From the NCBI RefSeq assembly GCF_001613085.1, contig NZ_BDBR01000002.1:186001-250000 (forward strand): DNA of 64,000 nucleotides, written 5' to 3'. The position numbers were made by a program, and so were the translations under genes. Each line of letters begins with the position of its first letter. Position 1 is the stretch's first letter. This document shows, in pieces, positions 1 through 8,718 of this stretch. The notes below the pieces were generated by a model. The model worked only from the letters and a program-made list of their open reading frames with translations, was not told where the DNA came from and did not search any database. The stretch comes from Nocardia salmonicida NBRC 13393. GTDB lineage: Bacteria > Actinomycetota > Actinomycetes > Mycobacteriales > Mycobacteriaceae.

Positions 1-435
1 TACGCCGCGGCCAGCGCGTTGCACTTCGCGGAGCAGGCGCTCGTGGAGATCCGGGCGGGACGGACCAAGACGTGGGAGCACTTCGAGGTACCCGACGAGG
101 GCATCGGCTGCGGGTTCACCGAGGCGGTGCGCGGGGTCCTGTCCCACCACATGGTGATCAGGGACGGCAAGATCGCGAACTACCACCCGTATCCGCCGAC
201 GCCGTGGAATGCCAACCCCCGCGACAGTTTCGGCACGCCGGGACCCTACGAGGACGCGGTGCAGGGCCAGCCGATCTTCGAGGAGAACGACCGCGAGCAC
301 TTCAAGGGCATCGACATCATGCGTACTGTGCGCAGCTTCGATCCCTGCCTGCCGTGCGGTGTGCACATGTATCTCGGCAACGGCAAGTCCCTGGACAAAC
401 TCCACTCGCCGACCCAGACACTCACCGGGGAGTAA
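1..435 (+). CDS. hhyL: [NiFe] hydrogenase large subunit, C-terminal part (5' end outside window)
   Basis: The reading frame is open from base 1 and ends at the TAA at 433-435, giving the last 144 residues of a [NiFe] hydrogenase large subunit. The decisive mark is the C-terminal DPCLPCGVH motif, whose two cysteines bind the nickel-iron centre. The His is followed by a tail of roughly 25 residues (MYLGNGKSL...), which in this family is removed by a maturation protease after nickel insertion. A candidate protease gene lies downstream at 4114-4656. The gene context (NifU/Rieske-like protein, DUF5947, DUF6084, hyp genes) resembles actinobacterial group 1h (group 5) hydrogenases, which oxidise traces of H2. 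The subgroup call rests on context and the tail, since the N-terminal L1 motif and the small subunit lie upstream of the window. Confidence 0.92.
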   Translation, partial: YAAASALHFAEQALVEIRAGRTKTWEHFEVPDEGIGCGFTEAVRGVLSHHMVIRDGKIANYHPYPPTPWNANPRDSFGTPGPYEDAVQGQPIFEENDREHFKGIDIMRTVRSFDPCLPCGVHMYLGNGKSLDKLHSPTQTLTGE

Positions 436-440
436 CGGTG

Positions 441-1370
441 ATGCCGGATCGTCCGGGGGAGCACGACGAGGCGGCGTTCGACCCGGACCGGTGGCGCGGC
501 GCAGGCGACCGGATCGAGACCCTGCTGAACGCGAGTTCGGCGGGTGGCGTCGTCGCTCGCGAGCGTGCCGAGCAACTGGTGCGAGAGGTCGCCGACCTCT
601 ACGGTGCCGGGCTGGCGCGGGTCCTGGAACTGGTCGATGGTGGCATCCGTGAGCGACTCGTCGCCGACGATCTGATCGCGAGTCTGCTGCTGGTACACGG
701 CCTGCATCCGCACGACGTGCACACCCGGGTCCGCGCGGCACTCGACAGCGTGCGCCCCTACCTGGGGTCCCACGGTGGTGACGTGGAACTGCTCGGCGTG
801 GCCGACGGTGTCGTGCGCCTCGAACTGTCGGGCAGTTGTCGCACCTGTCCCTCCTCGTCGGTGACCCTGGAACTGGCGGTGGAGGACGCGGTGCGCGCCG
901 CCGCGCCGGAGATCGAGTCGATCGAAGTGGCTGCCGCGCAACCGGAATCGACGGATTCATTGATCTCCGCCGATTCGTTGTTCGCTCGGGTACACGCCGA
1001 CGCCCACCCGGTCGAGTCGCAGCACGGGAGCTGGATCGCGGTCCCGGAACTGGGAGAACTCGGTGCGGGCGAGGTCGGTGGCTTCGTCATCGGCGGGCAG
1101 ACCGTGCTCGCCTGCCGGGTCGGTGACGATCTGTTCGTCTACCGCGATCACTGCCCCGCCTGCGACAACTCGCTCGCCGGCGCGGTTTTGCATCGCCGGA
1201 TGGGTTTCCCGGTCGGTGACGCCGTGTTGCGCTGCCCGACCTGCCGGGCGCACTACGACGCCGTCCATGCCGGTGCCAGAGTCGACGGCGAAGGACATCT
1301 GGAACCACTGCCGGTGCTGGTGCGTGCGGGGGAGCTCTCGGTGGCCGTGCCGGTGGGGGTGGCCGGGTGA
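441..1370 (+). CDS. hhyE: NifU-domain / Rieske-like iron-sulfur protein of the hydrogenase operon (HhyE-like)
   Basis: A 309-residue protein with two parts. Residues about 88-165 form a NifU C-terminal-type domain with a CRTC motif (C133, C136). Residues about 200-305 form a Rieske-like ferredoxin fold, but the usual Cys-His/Cys-His ligands are replaced by CPAC (C238, C241) and CPTC (C265, C268), so four cysteines could bind the cluster. Mycobacterial hydrogenase operons carry related iron-sulfur proteins (HucE/HhyE) proposed to pass electrons from the hydrogenase toward the respiratory chain; that role is inferred here. ATG 441 is chosen because GGGAG at 427-431 lies at suitable distance; GTG 438 is possible. 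The gene begins 5 nt after the large subunit stop and overlaps the next start by 4 nt (GTGA), so it is co-translated. Confidence 0.82.
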   Translation: MPDRPGEHDEAAFDPDRWRGAGDRIETLLNASSAGGVVARERAEQLVREVADLYGAGLARVLELVDGGIRERLVADDLIASLLLVHGLHPHDVHTRVRAALDSVRPYLGSHGGDVELLGVADGVVRLELSGSCRTCPSSSVTLELAVEDAVRAAAPEIESIEVAAAQPESTDSLISADSLFARVHADAHPVESQHGSWIAVPELGELGAGEVGGFVIGGQTVLACRVGDDLFVYRDHCPACDNSLAGAVLHRRMGFPVGDAVLRCPTCRAHYDAVHAGARVDGEGHLEPLPVLVRAGELSVAVPVGVAG

Positions 1371-1999
1371 GTTCTGGGCTGGGGGTGCTGCGGCGCCTCA
1401 CCGTCGACCGCAAACCCGCCGTCCCGGCGGGCGAGCGATGTGAGATGTGCGCCGAGGCCATCGCCGAAGAGCATCAGCATGTGGTGAATGTCGAAGGGCG
1501 CCAACTATTGTGCGTGTGCCGGGGCTGCTATCTGCTGTTCACAGACCAGAACGCGGTCCTGCGATACCGCGCCGTGCCCGACCGGTACCTGCGCTTCCCT
1601 GACTTCACCATCGGCCACGGCGAATGGGACGCGCTCGAGATCCCGGTGGGCCTGGCGTTCTTCTTCGACAACTCGGCGCTGGGCCGCACCGTCGCGTTCT
1701 ATCCGGGACCGGCCGGCGCCACCGAATCCGAACTGCCCCTCGACCAGTGGCGCACGGTGCTCGAGCGGCACCCGGAGATCGCTGTCGCGGTTCCCGACGT
1801 GGAGGCGCTGATGATCCGGGTCCCCGAGCGGGGCACCGTCGAGGCGGCCTGCCTGCTGCTGCCCATCGACACCTGCTACGAATTCGTCGGCCGGATGCGG
1901 ATGCTGTGGCGCGGATTCGACGGCGGTCAGGATGTGCACCGCTATCTCGACGAGTTCTTCGCCGCGGTCTCGGCGCGTGCGCGACCGGGTGGTGTGTGA
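1367..1999 (+). CDS. DUF5947-like hydrogenase-operon protein
   Basis: A 210-residue soluble protein starting at GTG 1367, overlapping the upstream stop by 4 nt. Residues about 20-60 hold a possible metal site: CEMC (from residue 25) followed by CVCRGCY about 25 residues later, the kind of paired cysteines that bind zinc or an Fe-S cluster. The rest looks globular, without membrane segments or signal peptide. I recall this as the DUF5947 family, found beside group 1h hydrogenases, with no known reaction. Its place between the Fe-S protein and the DUF6084-like gene suggests assembly or electron transfer for the hydrogenase. The stop TGA shares its A with the next ATG (TGATG), so translation is coupled. 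Confidence 0.7.
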   Translation: MSSGLGVLRRLTVDRKPAVPAGERCEMCAEAIAEEHQHVVNVEGRQLLCVCRGCYLLFTDQNAVLRYRAVPDRYLRFPDFTIGHGEWDALEIPVGLAFFFDNSALGRTVAFYPGPAGATESELPLDQWRTVLERHPEIAVAVPDVEALMIRVPERGTVEAACLLLPIDTCYEFVGRMRMLWRGFDGGQDVHRYLDEFFAAVSARARPGGV

Positions 2000-2646
2000 T
2001 GTGCCCGGCCTACTCGACGACCTTCGCGGTGCTCGACATCGCGCCGGAGCCCTACGCCGCGACACCGACGTTGTCGGCCCGGATCGGCATCGCGGTACTC
2101 GGTGAGGAACCGGTGCACGCCATCGCCCTGCGCGCGCAGGTGCGGATAGAACCGCACCGCCGCGGCTACACCGACGCGGAGAGCGCGGGCCTGGTCGACC
2201 TGTTCGGCCCACGCGAACGCTGGCGCGACACCCAGCGCTCCTTCCTCTGGATGCACTGCGCCACCATGGTTCCCGGCTTCCACGGCGGCGCCCAAGTGGA
2301 CCTGCCGATGCCGTGTACCTACGACTTCGAGGTGAGCGGCTCCAAATACCTGCACGCCCTACGCGAGGGGACAGTGCCGCTGATCTTCCTGTTCAGCGGC
2401 ACTGTCTTCATCCGGGGCTCCACCGGTTTCGCGGTGCAGCAGATTCCGTGGGACCGCGAGGACAAGTTCGAGATGCCGGTCTCGGTCTGGGACGACCTGA
2501 TGGCCACGAGCTTCCCGAACTCGGGCTGGGTGCGGTTGCGGCGCGAGACCCTCGACGCGCTCGCCGCGTACAAATCCAGCCACGGGATGCTCGGTTTCGA
2601 CGACGCGGTACTGAGCCTGCTCGACACTGCCGAGGAGGACCCATGA
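1999..2646 (+). CDS. DUF6084-like hydrogenase-operon protein
   Basis: A 215-residue protein beginning MCPAYSTTFAVLDI. The N-terminal half reads like a beta-sandwich (ALRAQVRIEP around residues 45-55). The middle is rich in aromatic residues (SFLWMHCATMVPGF near residue 85, and a PLIFLFSGTVFIRG strand near 130). The C-terminal region has PNSGWVRLRRETLDAL. No cofactor-binding motif is obvious; a few cysteines (MPC, HC) could be ligands. I recall the family as DUF6084, restricted to hydrogenase clusters of Actinobacteria and relatives. ATG 1999 overlaps the upstream TGA by one base and the 3' end overlaps the next ATG by 4 nt. Function is unknown; accessory to the hydrogenase by context. Confidence 0.68.
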   Translation: MCPAYSTTFAVLDIAPEPYAATPTLSARIGIAVLGEEPVHAIALRAQVRIEPHRRGYTDAESAGLVDLFGPRERWRDTQRSFLWMHCATMVPGFHGGAQVDLPMPCTYDFEVSGSKYLHALREGTVPLIFLFSGTVFIRGSTGFAVQQIPWDREDKFEMPVSVWDDLMATSFPNSGWVRLRRETLDALAAYKSSHGMLGFDDAVLSLLDTAEEDP

Positions 2647-3977
2647 GCATCGAGCTGACCAGATCGCAGGCCAGGGCACGGGCGGTCGCCGACGCGGTGC
2701 TCTACGAGGGCTACCTGCTGTACCCGTACCGGGCCAACTCGCGAAAGAACCAGTCGCGCTGGCAGTTCGGTGTCCTCGGCCCCACCGGGGCGGCAGCGGC
2801 CGGACTCGGCGAGGACCCGGAACTGTCGGCCCAATGTCTGCTCGACGCGGACGAGTCTGCCTCGGTCACGCTGACCGTGCGGTTCCTGCAGCTGCAGCGT
2901 CGGACCGTCGAGGACGCCGGGAACACACCGGTCGCCGAGCTCGTCGCCGACGGCCGATCGTGGATCAGCTGGGACGAGGCGGTCGAGCGCGAGCAGTCGA
3001 TCGGTCCGCTGCCGCTGACCGATTCGACCGCGCGGCTGACGATTCCGGCCGGCACCGACTATGAGACGATCCCCGGCCCCGACGGCGCACCGGCCGGACG
3101 ACTGGTCCGACACCGCGCCCACCTCGATGCGGAAGTCCAGCTGACCGTGGACCGTGACGAGCGCTGTCTGCGTCTGAACCTCACCCTTCGCAATACCGGC
3201 ACCCCCGCGACCGACCAGTACGACGCCATCGCCCGCTCCCTGATCGGCGCGCATATCATCGCCGAAACCCAAGGCGGCCAATGGGTTTCCCTGCTCGAAC
3301 CGCCACCCGACGCTGAAGCGGCCGTCGCCCGATGCGCCCAGCACCGGTGTTTCCCGGTGCTGGCCGGGCCACCCGGCGACCACAGCATCGTGCTGATCTC
3401 GCCCATCATCCTCTACGACCACCCCGAGATCGCCGAGCAGAGCGAGGGGCCGCTGTTCGACTCCACCGAGATCGACGAGATCCTCACCCTGCGCGTCATG
3501 ACCATGACCGACGACGAGAAGGCCCAGGCTCGCGCGACCGACGAGCGGGCGGCGCAGATCATCGACCGTTGCGACGCGATGACACCGGAGGCATTGCAGC
3601 AGCTGCACGGTGTCCTGCGGAATCCGCACGCCGAGCAGGCCGCGCTGATCCCCGAGGTGCCCGACGGCGTCGACTGGTGGGACCCGTTGGCCGACAACGC
3701 TGTTCGCCCCGATACCGACGCGATCATGGTCGGCGCGATCCGGGTCCGCAACGGCAGCAGGGTGCGCCTGCATCCGTCTCGGCGCGCCGATGCCCACGAT
3801 CTGTTCTACGACGGCCGCACCGCCAAGGTCGTCTCGGTGCACGCCGATGTCGACGGGCAATCCCACGTCGGCGTGGTCATCGAGGACGACCCCGCTGCCG
3901 AACTGCACGAATGGTATGGCCGGTACCTGTATTTCGCCCCGGAGGAGATCGAACCACTCGACAGCCAACGAGAATGA
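2643..3977 (+). CDS. Hypothetical 444-aa hydrogenase-operon protein
   Basis: The ATG overlaps the upstream stop (ATGA), and the product is 444 residues. The N-terminus contains LLYPYRANSRKNQSRWQFGV (near residue 25), then long beta-rich stretches (VQLTVDRDERCLRLNLTLRN). Around residue 315 there is an acidic, helical part. The C-terminal part, about 360-440, looks like a small beta-barrel (RVRNGSRVRLHPSRR and an Asp/Glu-rich end). I do not recognise a catalytic motif and I know of no function. Its fixed position between the DUF6084-like gene and the small peptide gene suggests an obligate hydrogenase accessory or structural partner. After its stop, 15 nt precede the next start, with GAAGAGG as ribosome site. 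Confidence 0.6.
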   Translation: MSIELTRSQARARAVADAVLYEGYLLYPYRANSRKNQSRWQFGVLGPTGAAAAGLGEDPELSAQCLLDADESASVTLTVRFLQLQRRTVEDAGNTPVAELVADGRSWISWDEAVEREQSIGPLPLTDSTARLTIPAGTDYETIPGPDGAPAGRLVRHRAHLDAEVQLTVDRDERCLRLNLTLRNTGTPATDQYDAIARSLIGAHIIAETQGGQWVSLLEPPPDAEAAVARCAQHRCFPVLAGPPGDHSIVLISPIILYDHPEIAEQSEGPLFDSTEIDEILTLRVMTMTDDEKAQARATDERAAQIIDRCDAMTPEALQQLHGVLRNPHAEQAALIPEVPDGVDWWDPLADNAVRPDTDAIMVGAIRVRNGSRVRLHPSRRADAHDLFYDGRTAKVVSVHADVDGQSHVGVVIEDDPAAELHEWYGRYLYFAPEEIEPLDSQRE

Positions 3978-3992
3978 GAGAAGAGGTCAATC

Positions 3993-4112
3993 ATGGCCAC
4001 GATAGGAATGATCGCGGTGGCGCTCGCCGCCGTGGCGGCAGCCGCCGCCGCGGTGCTCGGCGTGCGTTCGATACCGGATGTCCAGCGCTACCTGAAGATG
4101 CGCCGGATGTGA
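3993..4112 (+). CDS. 39-aa small single-helix protein (DUF6893-like)
   Basis: ATG 3993 follows AGAGAAGAGG at 3976-3985, and the ORF ends in TGA at 4110-4112. The peptide is one hydrophobic, Ala/Val-rich helix (MATIGMIAVALAAVAAAA...) of about 20 residues, followed by a basic tail containing RSIPDVQRYL and ending KMRRM. This is the design of a single-pass membrane micro-protein with a positively charged cytoplasmic end. I recall DUF6893, a family of small proteins of this length found in hydrogenase clusters. It starts 15 nt after the 444-aa gene and stops one base before the protease ATG, so it sits in the same translated unit. It may tether the complex to the membrane; this is inference. Confidence 0.62.
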   Translation: MATIGMIAVALAAVAAAAAAVLGVRSIPDVQRYLKMRRM

Positions 4113-4113
4113 C

Positions 4114-4656
4114 ATGACGGCGCGGGTGCTCGTTGCGGGGATCGGCAACATCTTCCTCGGCGACGACGGCTTCGGGCCCGAAGTGGTGCGGCGACTACCG
4201 CCGCACGGCGAGACCGTGCGCGTGGTCGACTACGGCATCCGCGGCATGCACCTGGCCTACGACCTGCTCGATCCGTGGGACGCGCTGGTACTCGTCGACG
4301 CCGTCCCCGACCGCGGCGCGCCCGGCACCCTCGCGGTCTTCCACGCCGAACCCGACCCAGCGGGCGCGGCGCAGCTCGACGCGCACGCCATGAACCCCGA
4401 CGCGGTGTTCGCGAGCGTCCGCGCGCTGGGCGGAACCCTGCCACCGACCGTCGTCGTCGGCTGCCAGGTCGACTCGGTGGAGGAGGGCATCGGCCTGTCC
4501 GATCCGGTAGGTGCCGCGGTCGATCCTGCTGTCGAGGCGGTGATAGCGGTCCTCGCGCGACTGGTCGCCGATCCGCACGAGTCGATCGCGGACCCGCCTG
4601 AGCCGGTCACCGACTCGCACGGGCCTGTCGCGCCGTCGAACCGATCGGAGGGGTGA
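4114..4656 (+). CDS. Hydrogenase maturation protease (HyaD/HybD/HupD family)
   Basis: A 180-residue endopeptidase of the M52 family. The N-terminal GIGNIFLGDDGFGPEVV holds the first acidic nickel ligand, VLVDAVPD near residue 63 holds the second, and the DAHAMNPDAVF segment near residue 93 holds the histidine. This family senses nickel in the large subunit and cuts after the His of DPCxxCxxH, matching the tail on the upstream large-subunit gene. The C-terminal 30 residues are a low-complexity extension rich in Asp, Pro and Ser, beyond the usual family length of about 150-160. ATG 4114 lies one base after the small peptide stop. It is the only protease gene seen, so it presumably serves this hydrogenase. 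Confidence 0.88.
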   Translation: MTARVLVAGIGNIFLGDDGFGPEVVRRLPPHGETVRVVDYGIRGMHLAYDLLDPWDALVLVDAVPDRGAPGTLAVFHAEPDPAGAAQLDAHAMNPDAVFASVRALGGTLPPTVVVGCQVDSVEEGIGLSDPVGAAVDPAVEAVIAVLARLVADPHESIADPPEPVTDSHGPVAPSNRSEG

Positions 4657-4659
4657 ACC

Positions 4660-4902
4660 ATGTGCCTCGGCATCCCCGGACAGGTCGTGGAGATCCTCGA
4701 CGGCTACCACGGTCAACTCGCCCTGGTGACGGTCTCCGGCGAGGACCGGAAGGTGAACATCGGCCTGCTGGAGCAGGATCCGGTCCGTCCCGGCGACTGG
4801 GTGATCATCCACATGGGCCTGGCCGTGGAGAAGACCGACGAAGCCGGGGCGGCCACCGCGCTGGCCGGGCTGAACCTGCTCGGACGAGGTGAACAGCTAT
4901 GA
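4660..4902 (+). CDS. hypC: HypC-family hydrogenase chaperone (first copy)
   Basis: An 80-residue HypC/HupF protein with the diagnostic N-terminus MCLGIPGQVVEI. Cys2, exposed after removal of Met, is the residue that with HypD holds the Fe(CN)2CO precursor and escorts the immature large subunit. The remaining OB-like fold includes VKPGDW-type VRPGDWVIIHMG. Length is typical. GGAGGGG ends 8 nt before the ATG, and the 3' end overlaps hypF by 4 nt (ATGA). A second, longer HypC is encoded at 7265-7609. One of the pair may be dedicated to delivery to the hydrogenase and the other to cofactor assembly with HypD, but the sequence does not decide which. Confidence 0.93.
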   Translation: MCLGIPGQVVEILDGYHGQLALVTVSGEDRKVNIGLLEQDPVRPGDWVIIHMGLAVEKTDEAGAATALAGLNLLGRGEQL

Positions 4903-7247
4903 CCGCCGGCCGGCAACGCCGCCGCCTCGTGGTCCGCGGCGTGGTTCAGGGCGTCGGCTTCCGGCCCTTCGTCTACACCACCGCCGCCGAGCTGTCCCTG
5001 TCCGGGTCGGTGGCCAACGACAGCTCTGGCGTGATAATCGAAATCGAAGGCGCCCCTGCCGATCTGGACGAGTTCGCGCGACGCCTGCGCGAGCACCCAC
5101 CGCCGCTGGCCGTCGTCGAATCGGTCGAGCAGACCCCCGTCGCGCTGCACGGCGGCACCGGATTTCGCATCGCCGACACCACCCGCGACGGCGGCGGCCG
5201 CACCCTGGCCTCACCCGATGTCGCGATCTGCGCCGACTGCGCCACCGAACTCGCCGATCCCACCGACCGCCGCTACCGCCACCCCTTCATCAACTGCACC
5301 AACTGCGGCCCCCGGTTCACCATCATCGCCGAACTGCCCTACGACCGGTCCCGCACGTCGATGGCCGACTTCCCGATGTGCGACCGCTGCGCCGCCGAAT
5401 ACACCGACCCCGCCGACCGCCGCTTCCACGCCCAACCCATCGCCTGCCCGGACTGCGGCCCCCGCCTGTCCTACCTCGGCCCTTCCGCCCCACTCGCCGA
5501 GGGGCCACTGGACTCGGCGCGAAACGTGTTGCGCGAGGGCGGGATTCTCGCGGTCAAGGGCGTCGGCGGCTACCACCTCGCCTGCGATGCCACCAACGAG
5601 CGCGCCGTGGCCACCTTGCGGGGCCGAAAGCGGCGAGGCGACAAGCCTTTCGCCGTCATGGTTCCCGACCTCGGCACCGCACGCACGATCGCGGAGGTCG
5701 ACGACACCGCCGCGGTGCTACTCACGGGCCCCCAGCGCCCGATCGTCCTGCTCGCCGGCAGGGCCCCTGTCCGCATCCCCGCCGGGGCGGCATCCGACGC
5801 AGACTCGCACGACGTGCTCGATCGCGAGACCGTCGAACTGGCCGCTTCGGTCGCGCCCCGCAACCCCGACCTGGGCGTCATGCTCGCCTATACACCGCTG
5901 CACCTGCTGCTGTTCGGCTTGCCGGGCGACCGGCCCGGCCCGCGGGTGCTCGTGATGACCTCCGGCAATCTCGGCGGCGAACCGATCTGCTTCGACGACT
6001 CCGATGCCCGCACCCGGCTCGCCGAAATCGCCGACGGCTGGCTGTCGCACGACCGCCGCATCCTCACCCCCTGCGACGACTCGGTGGTGCGTGTCGTCGA
6101 CGGCATCGAACTACCCCTGCGCCGCTCGCGCGGCTACGCACCCCTCCCGCTGACCCTGCCCGTCCCGGTACCGCCGATGCTCGCTGTCGGCGCGGACATG
6201 AAGAACACCTGCGCGGTCGGCGAGGGCCGCTATGCCTGGCTCAGCCAGCACATCGGCGACATGGACGACCTGGCCACCCTGCGCGCCTTCGACTCCGCCG
6301 CCGAGCACCTCGCGGAACTGACCGGGGTCCGACCCACCCAGCTCGTCGCCGACGCGCACCCGCGCTACCGTTCCACCACCTGGGCGCGCACCCACGCCGC
6401 AGGCCGTCCGGTGCACACTGTGCAGCATCATCACGCCCACATCGCCGCGGTCATGGGCGAACACGGACTCGGCGCCTCGGACACTGTCACCGGGATCGCG
6501 TTCGACGGCACCGGATTCGGACCCGACGGCGCCATCTGGGGCGGAGAAGTCCTGGCCGTCGGCTACAAGGGCTACCGGCGGCTCGCGCACCTGAAGTACG
6601 TGCCGCTCGCGGGTGGGGACGTCAGTGTGCACCGGCCCTACCGGATGGCGCTGGCGCACCTGTGGTCGGCGGGACTGGACTGGTCGGACACGATCGCCTC
6701 GGTCGCCGCCTGCCCCGCCGACGAACGAGCGGTGCTGGCGCACCAATTCGGCTCCGGCTTCGGGTGCACCCCGACGTCGAGCATGGGACGGCTCTTCGAC
6801 GCCGTGTCCTCGCTGGCCGGGGTCCGCCACACCGTCGACTACGAAGCCCAGGCCGCGATCGAACTCGAGGCCCTCGCGCGCGCCGCCGACCCCGGCTCGC
6901 GCACCTACCGGTTCGGCCTCGACCACACCGCCGACCCGGCGGTGATCGACCCGGCCCCGGTCGTGGCGGCAGTGGTCACCGATGCCGATCACGGCGTTCC
7001 GGCCGCCGTGATCGCCGCGCGCTTCCATCACGCCGTGGCGGCGCTGGTCCTGGACCTGGCTCTGGATTTCGCACCGCGCCCGACGACCGTCGCGCTCTCG
7101 GGTGGGGTGTTCCAGAACGCGTTGCTGCTCTCGGCAGCACGCACCACGCTGCGCGACAACGGATTCCACGTCATCACCCATCGCCGACTGCCGCCCAACG
7201 ACGGTGGTCTCGCGTTCGGACAACTACTCGCCGCCGGTGCGGGTTGA
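4899..7247 (+). CDS. hypF: HypF, carbamoyltransferase for hydrogenase cyanide ligands
   Basis: A 782-residue full-length HypF. It turns carbamoyl phosphate and ATP into the carbamoyl adenylate that is transferred to the HypE C-terminal cysteine, the source of the CN ligands. Domains in order: acylphosphatase-like N-terminus with [12 protein letters not shown] (residues about 11-22); two zinc fingers built from CADC/CTNC and CDRC/CPDC (residues about 105-190); a YrdC-like domain with [15 protein letters not shown] and [11 protein letters not shown] (about 200-380); and a Kae1-like C-terminal domain with [26 protein letters not shown] and LSGGVFQN (about 480-780). All family hallmarks are intact. 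The start overlaps hypC by 4 nt; the stop is 17 nt before the second hypC. Confidence 0.96.
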   Translation: MTAGRQRRRLVVRGVVQGVGFRPFVYTTAAELSLSGSVANDSSGVIIEIEGAPADLDEFARRLREHPPPLAVVESVEQTPVALHGGTGFRIADTTRDGGGRTLASPDVAICADCATELADPTDRRYRHPFINCTNCGPRFTIIAELPYDRSRTSMADFPMCDRCAAEYTDPADRRFHAQPIACPDCGPRLSYLGPSAPLAEGPLDSARNVLREGGILAVKGVGGYHLACDATNERAVATLRGRKRRGDKPFAVMVPDLGTARTIAEVDDTAAVLLTGPQRPIVLLAGRAPVRIPAGAASDADSHDVLDRETVELAASVAPRNPDLGVMLAYTPLHLLLFGLPGDRPGPRVLVMTSGNLGGEPICFDDSDARTRLAEIADGWLSHDRRILTPCDDSVVRVVDGIELPLRRSRGYAPLPLTLPVPVPPMLAVGADMKNTCAVGEGRYAWLSQHIGDMDDLATLRAFDSAAEHLAELTGVRPTQLVADAHPRYRSTTWARTHAAGRPVHTVQHHHAHIAAVMGEHGLGASDTVTGIAFDGTGFGPDGAIWGGEVLAVGYKGYRRLAHLKYVPLAGGDVSVHRPYRMALAHLWSAGLDWSDTIASVAACPADERAVLAHQFGSGFGCTPTSSMGRLFDAVSSLAGVRHTVDYEAQAAIELEALARAADPGSRTYRFGLDHTADPAVIDPAPVVAAVVTDADHGVPAAVIAARFHHAVAALVLDLALDFAPRPTTVALSGGVFQNALLLSAARTTLRDNGFHVITHRRLPPNDGGLAFGQLLAAGAG

Positions 7248-7264
7248 GCGAAAGGAGAGCAGCA

Positions 7265-7609
7265 ATGTGCCTGGCAGTCCCGGGAAAGGTGCTCAGCCTG
7301 CACGAACGCGACGGCACCATGATGTCGGTCGTCGACTTCGGCGGCGTGCACAAAGAGGTGTGCCTGGAATACATTCCGGACGCGGCGATCGGCGACTACG
7401 TCGTGGTCCACGTCGGCTTCGCCATCCAGCGCCTCGACGAGGAATCGGCGTTGCGCACACTGGCCGAATTCGAGCACCTCGGTGTGCTCAACGAGGAGTT
7501 CGGCGACGGGTTCGCCCTCGCCGCCAAACAATCCGGGCTCCCCGATCCCACGGCAGAACCGGCAGCGACCGACTCCGGCGCCGGCGACGACACGGAGGTG
7601 ACGTCATGA
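7265..7609 (+). CDS. hypC: HypC-family hydrogenase chaperone (second copy, C-terminally extended)
   Basis: A 114-residue HypC starting [12 protein letters not shown] at ATG 7265, with AAAGGAGAGC as ribosome site. It keeps Cys2 and the [20 protein letters not shown] segment typical of true HypC, which is closer to the textbook sequence than the first copy. About 30 extra residues at the C-terminus ([18 protein letters not shown]) are low-complexity and acidic. It overlaps hypD by 4 nt (ATGA), the usual hypC-hypD pairing, so this copy is the better candidate partner of HypD in Fe(CN)2CO assembly. Confidence 0.94.
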   Translation: MCLAVPGKVLSLHERDGTMMSVVDFGGVHKEVCLEYIPDAAIGDYVVVHVGFAIQRLDEESALRTLAEFEHLGVLNEEFGDGFALAAKQSGLPDPTAEPAATDSGAGDDTEVTS

Positions 7610-8718
7610 AGTATCTCGACGAATTCAGCGACCCCGACCTGGCGAAGAAGCTGCTCGACCAGATCCGCGCGACCACCTCCCAGCGGTGGGCCATCATGGA
7701 AGTCTGCGGCGGACAGACCCATTCGATCATCCGCCACGGCATCGACCAACTGCTGCCCGACGAGATCGAGATGATCCACGGCCCCGGCTGCCCCGTGTGC
7801 GTCACCCCGCTCGAGGTGATCGACAAGGCGCTCGAGATCGCCGCGCAGCCCGGGGTGATCTTCTGCTCCTTCGGCGACATGCTCCGGGTACCGGGTAGCG
7901 AGCGCGACCTGTTCCGGGTCAAGAGCGAAGGCGGTGATGTGCGAGTGGTGTACTCACCACTGGACGCGCTCACGATCGCCAGACAGAACCCCGATCGGCA
8001 GGTGGTGTTCTTCGGCATCGGCTTCGAGACCACCGCACCGGCCAACGCGATGACTGTCTATCAGGCCAAAAAGCTGGGCATCGAGAACTTCTCGCTGTTG
8101 GTCTCCCACGTGCTCGTCCCACCTGCCATTGCCGCGATCATGGAATCGCCGAAGTGCCGGGTCCAGGGTTTCCTGGCCGCCGGGCACGTCTGCAGTGTCA
8201 TGGGCACCGAGGAGTACCCGCCGCTGGCCGACAAGTACGGAGTGCCGATGGTGGTCACCGGCTTCGAGCCGCTCGACATCCTGGAAGGTATCCGGCGCAC
8301 CGTGACTCAGCTCGAGGACGGCAGACACCAGCTCGAGAACGCCTATCCCCGTGCGGTCCGCGCCGAAGGAAACCTCGCCGCGAAGACGATGCTCACCGAC
8401 GTCTTCGAGGTCACCGATCGTGCCTGGCGCGGCATCGGCGTGATCCCCGACAGCGGCTGGCGTCTCTCGGAACGCTACCGCGCCTACGACGCCGAGCACC
8501 GGTTCGCGGTCACCGACCTGCACACCGAGGAGTCCTCGATCTGCCGCTCCGGCGAGGTGCTGCAAGGACTGATCAAGCCGCACGAATGCGCCGCTTTCGG
8601 CAAGCAGTGCACACCGCGAAACCCGTTGGGGGCCACCATGGTCTCCTCCGAAGGCGCCTGCGCGGCGTACTACCTGTACCGGCGCCTCGACCTGCCCTCG
8701 GAGGTGGCTCATGCGTGA
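7606..8718 (+). CDS. hypD: HypD, Fe(CN)2CO cofactor assembly protein
   Basis: A 370-residue HypD with an intact [4Fe-4S] scaffold. Near the N-terminus is [11 protein letters not shown], followed by the [10 protein letters not shown] loop with the conserved redox-active cysteines. The central domain carries [14 protein letters not shown], and GHVCSVMG lies near residue 190. The C-terminus has [19 protein letters not shown] and SEGACAAYY, the cysteines that bind the Fe-S cluster. It assembles the iron-cyanide-carbonyl group together with HypC and HypE. Start ATG 7606 overlaps hypC, and the stop lies inside the first codons of hypE (8-nt overlap). Confidence 0.96.
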   Translation: MKYLDEFSDPDLAKKLLDQIRATTSQRWAIMEVCGGQTHSIIRHGIDQLLPDEIEMIHGPGCPVCVTPLEVIDKALEIAAQPGVIFCSFGDMLRVPGSERDLFRVKSEGGDVRVVYSPLDALTIARQNPDRQVVFFGIGFETTAPANAMTVYQAKKLGIENFSLLVSHVLVPPAIAAIMESPKCRVQGFLAAGHVCSVMGTEEYPPLADKYGVPMVVTGFEPLDILEGIRRTVTQLEDGRHQLENAYPRAVRAEGNLAAKTMLTDVFEVTDRAWRGIGVIPDSGWRLSERYRAYDAEHRFAVTDLHTEESSICRSGEVLQGLIKPHECAAFGKQCTPRNPLGATMVSSEGACAAYYLYRRLDLPSEVAHA

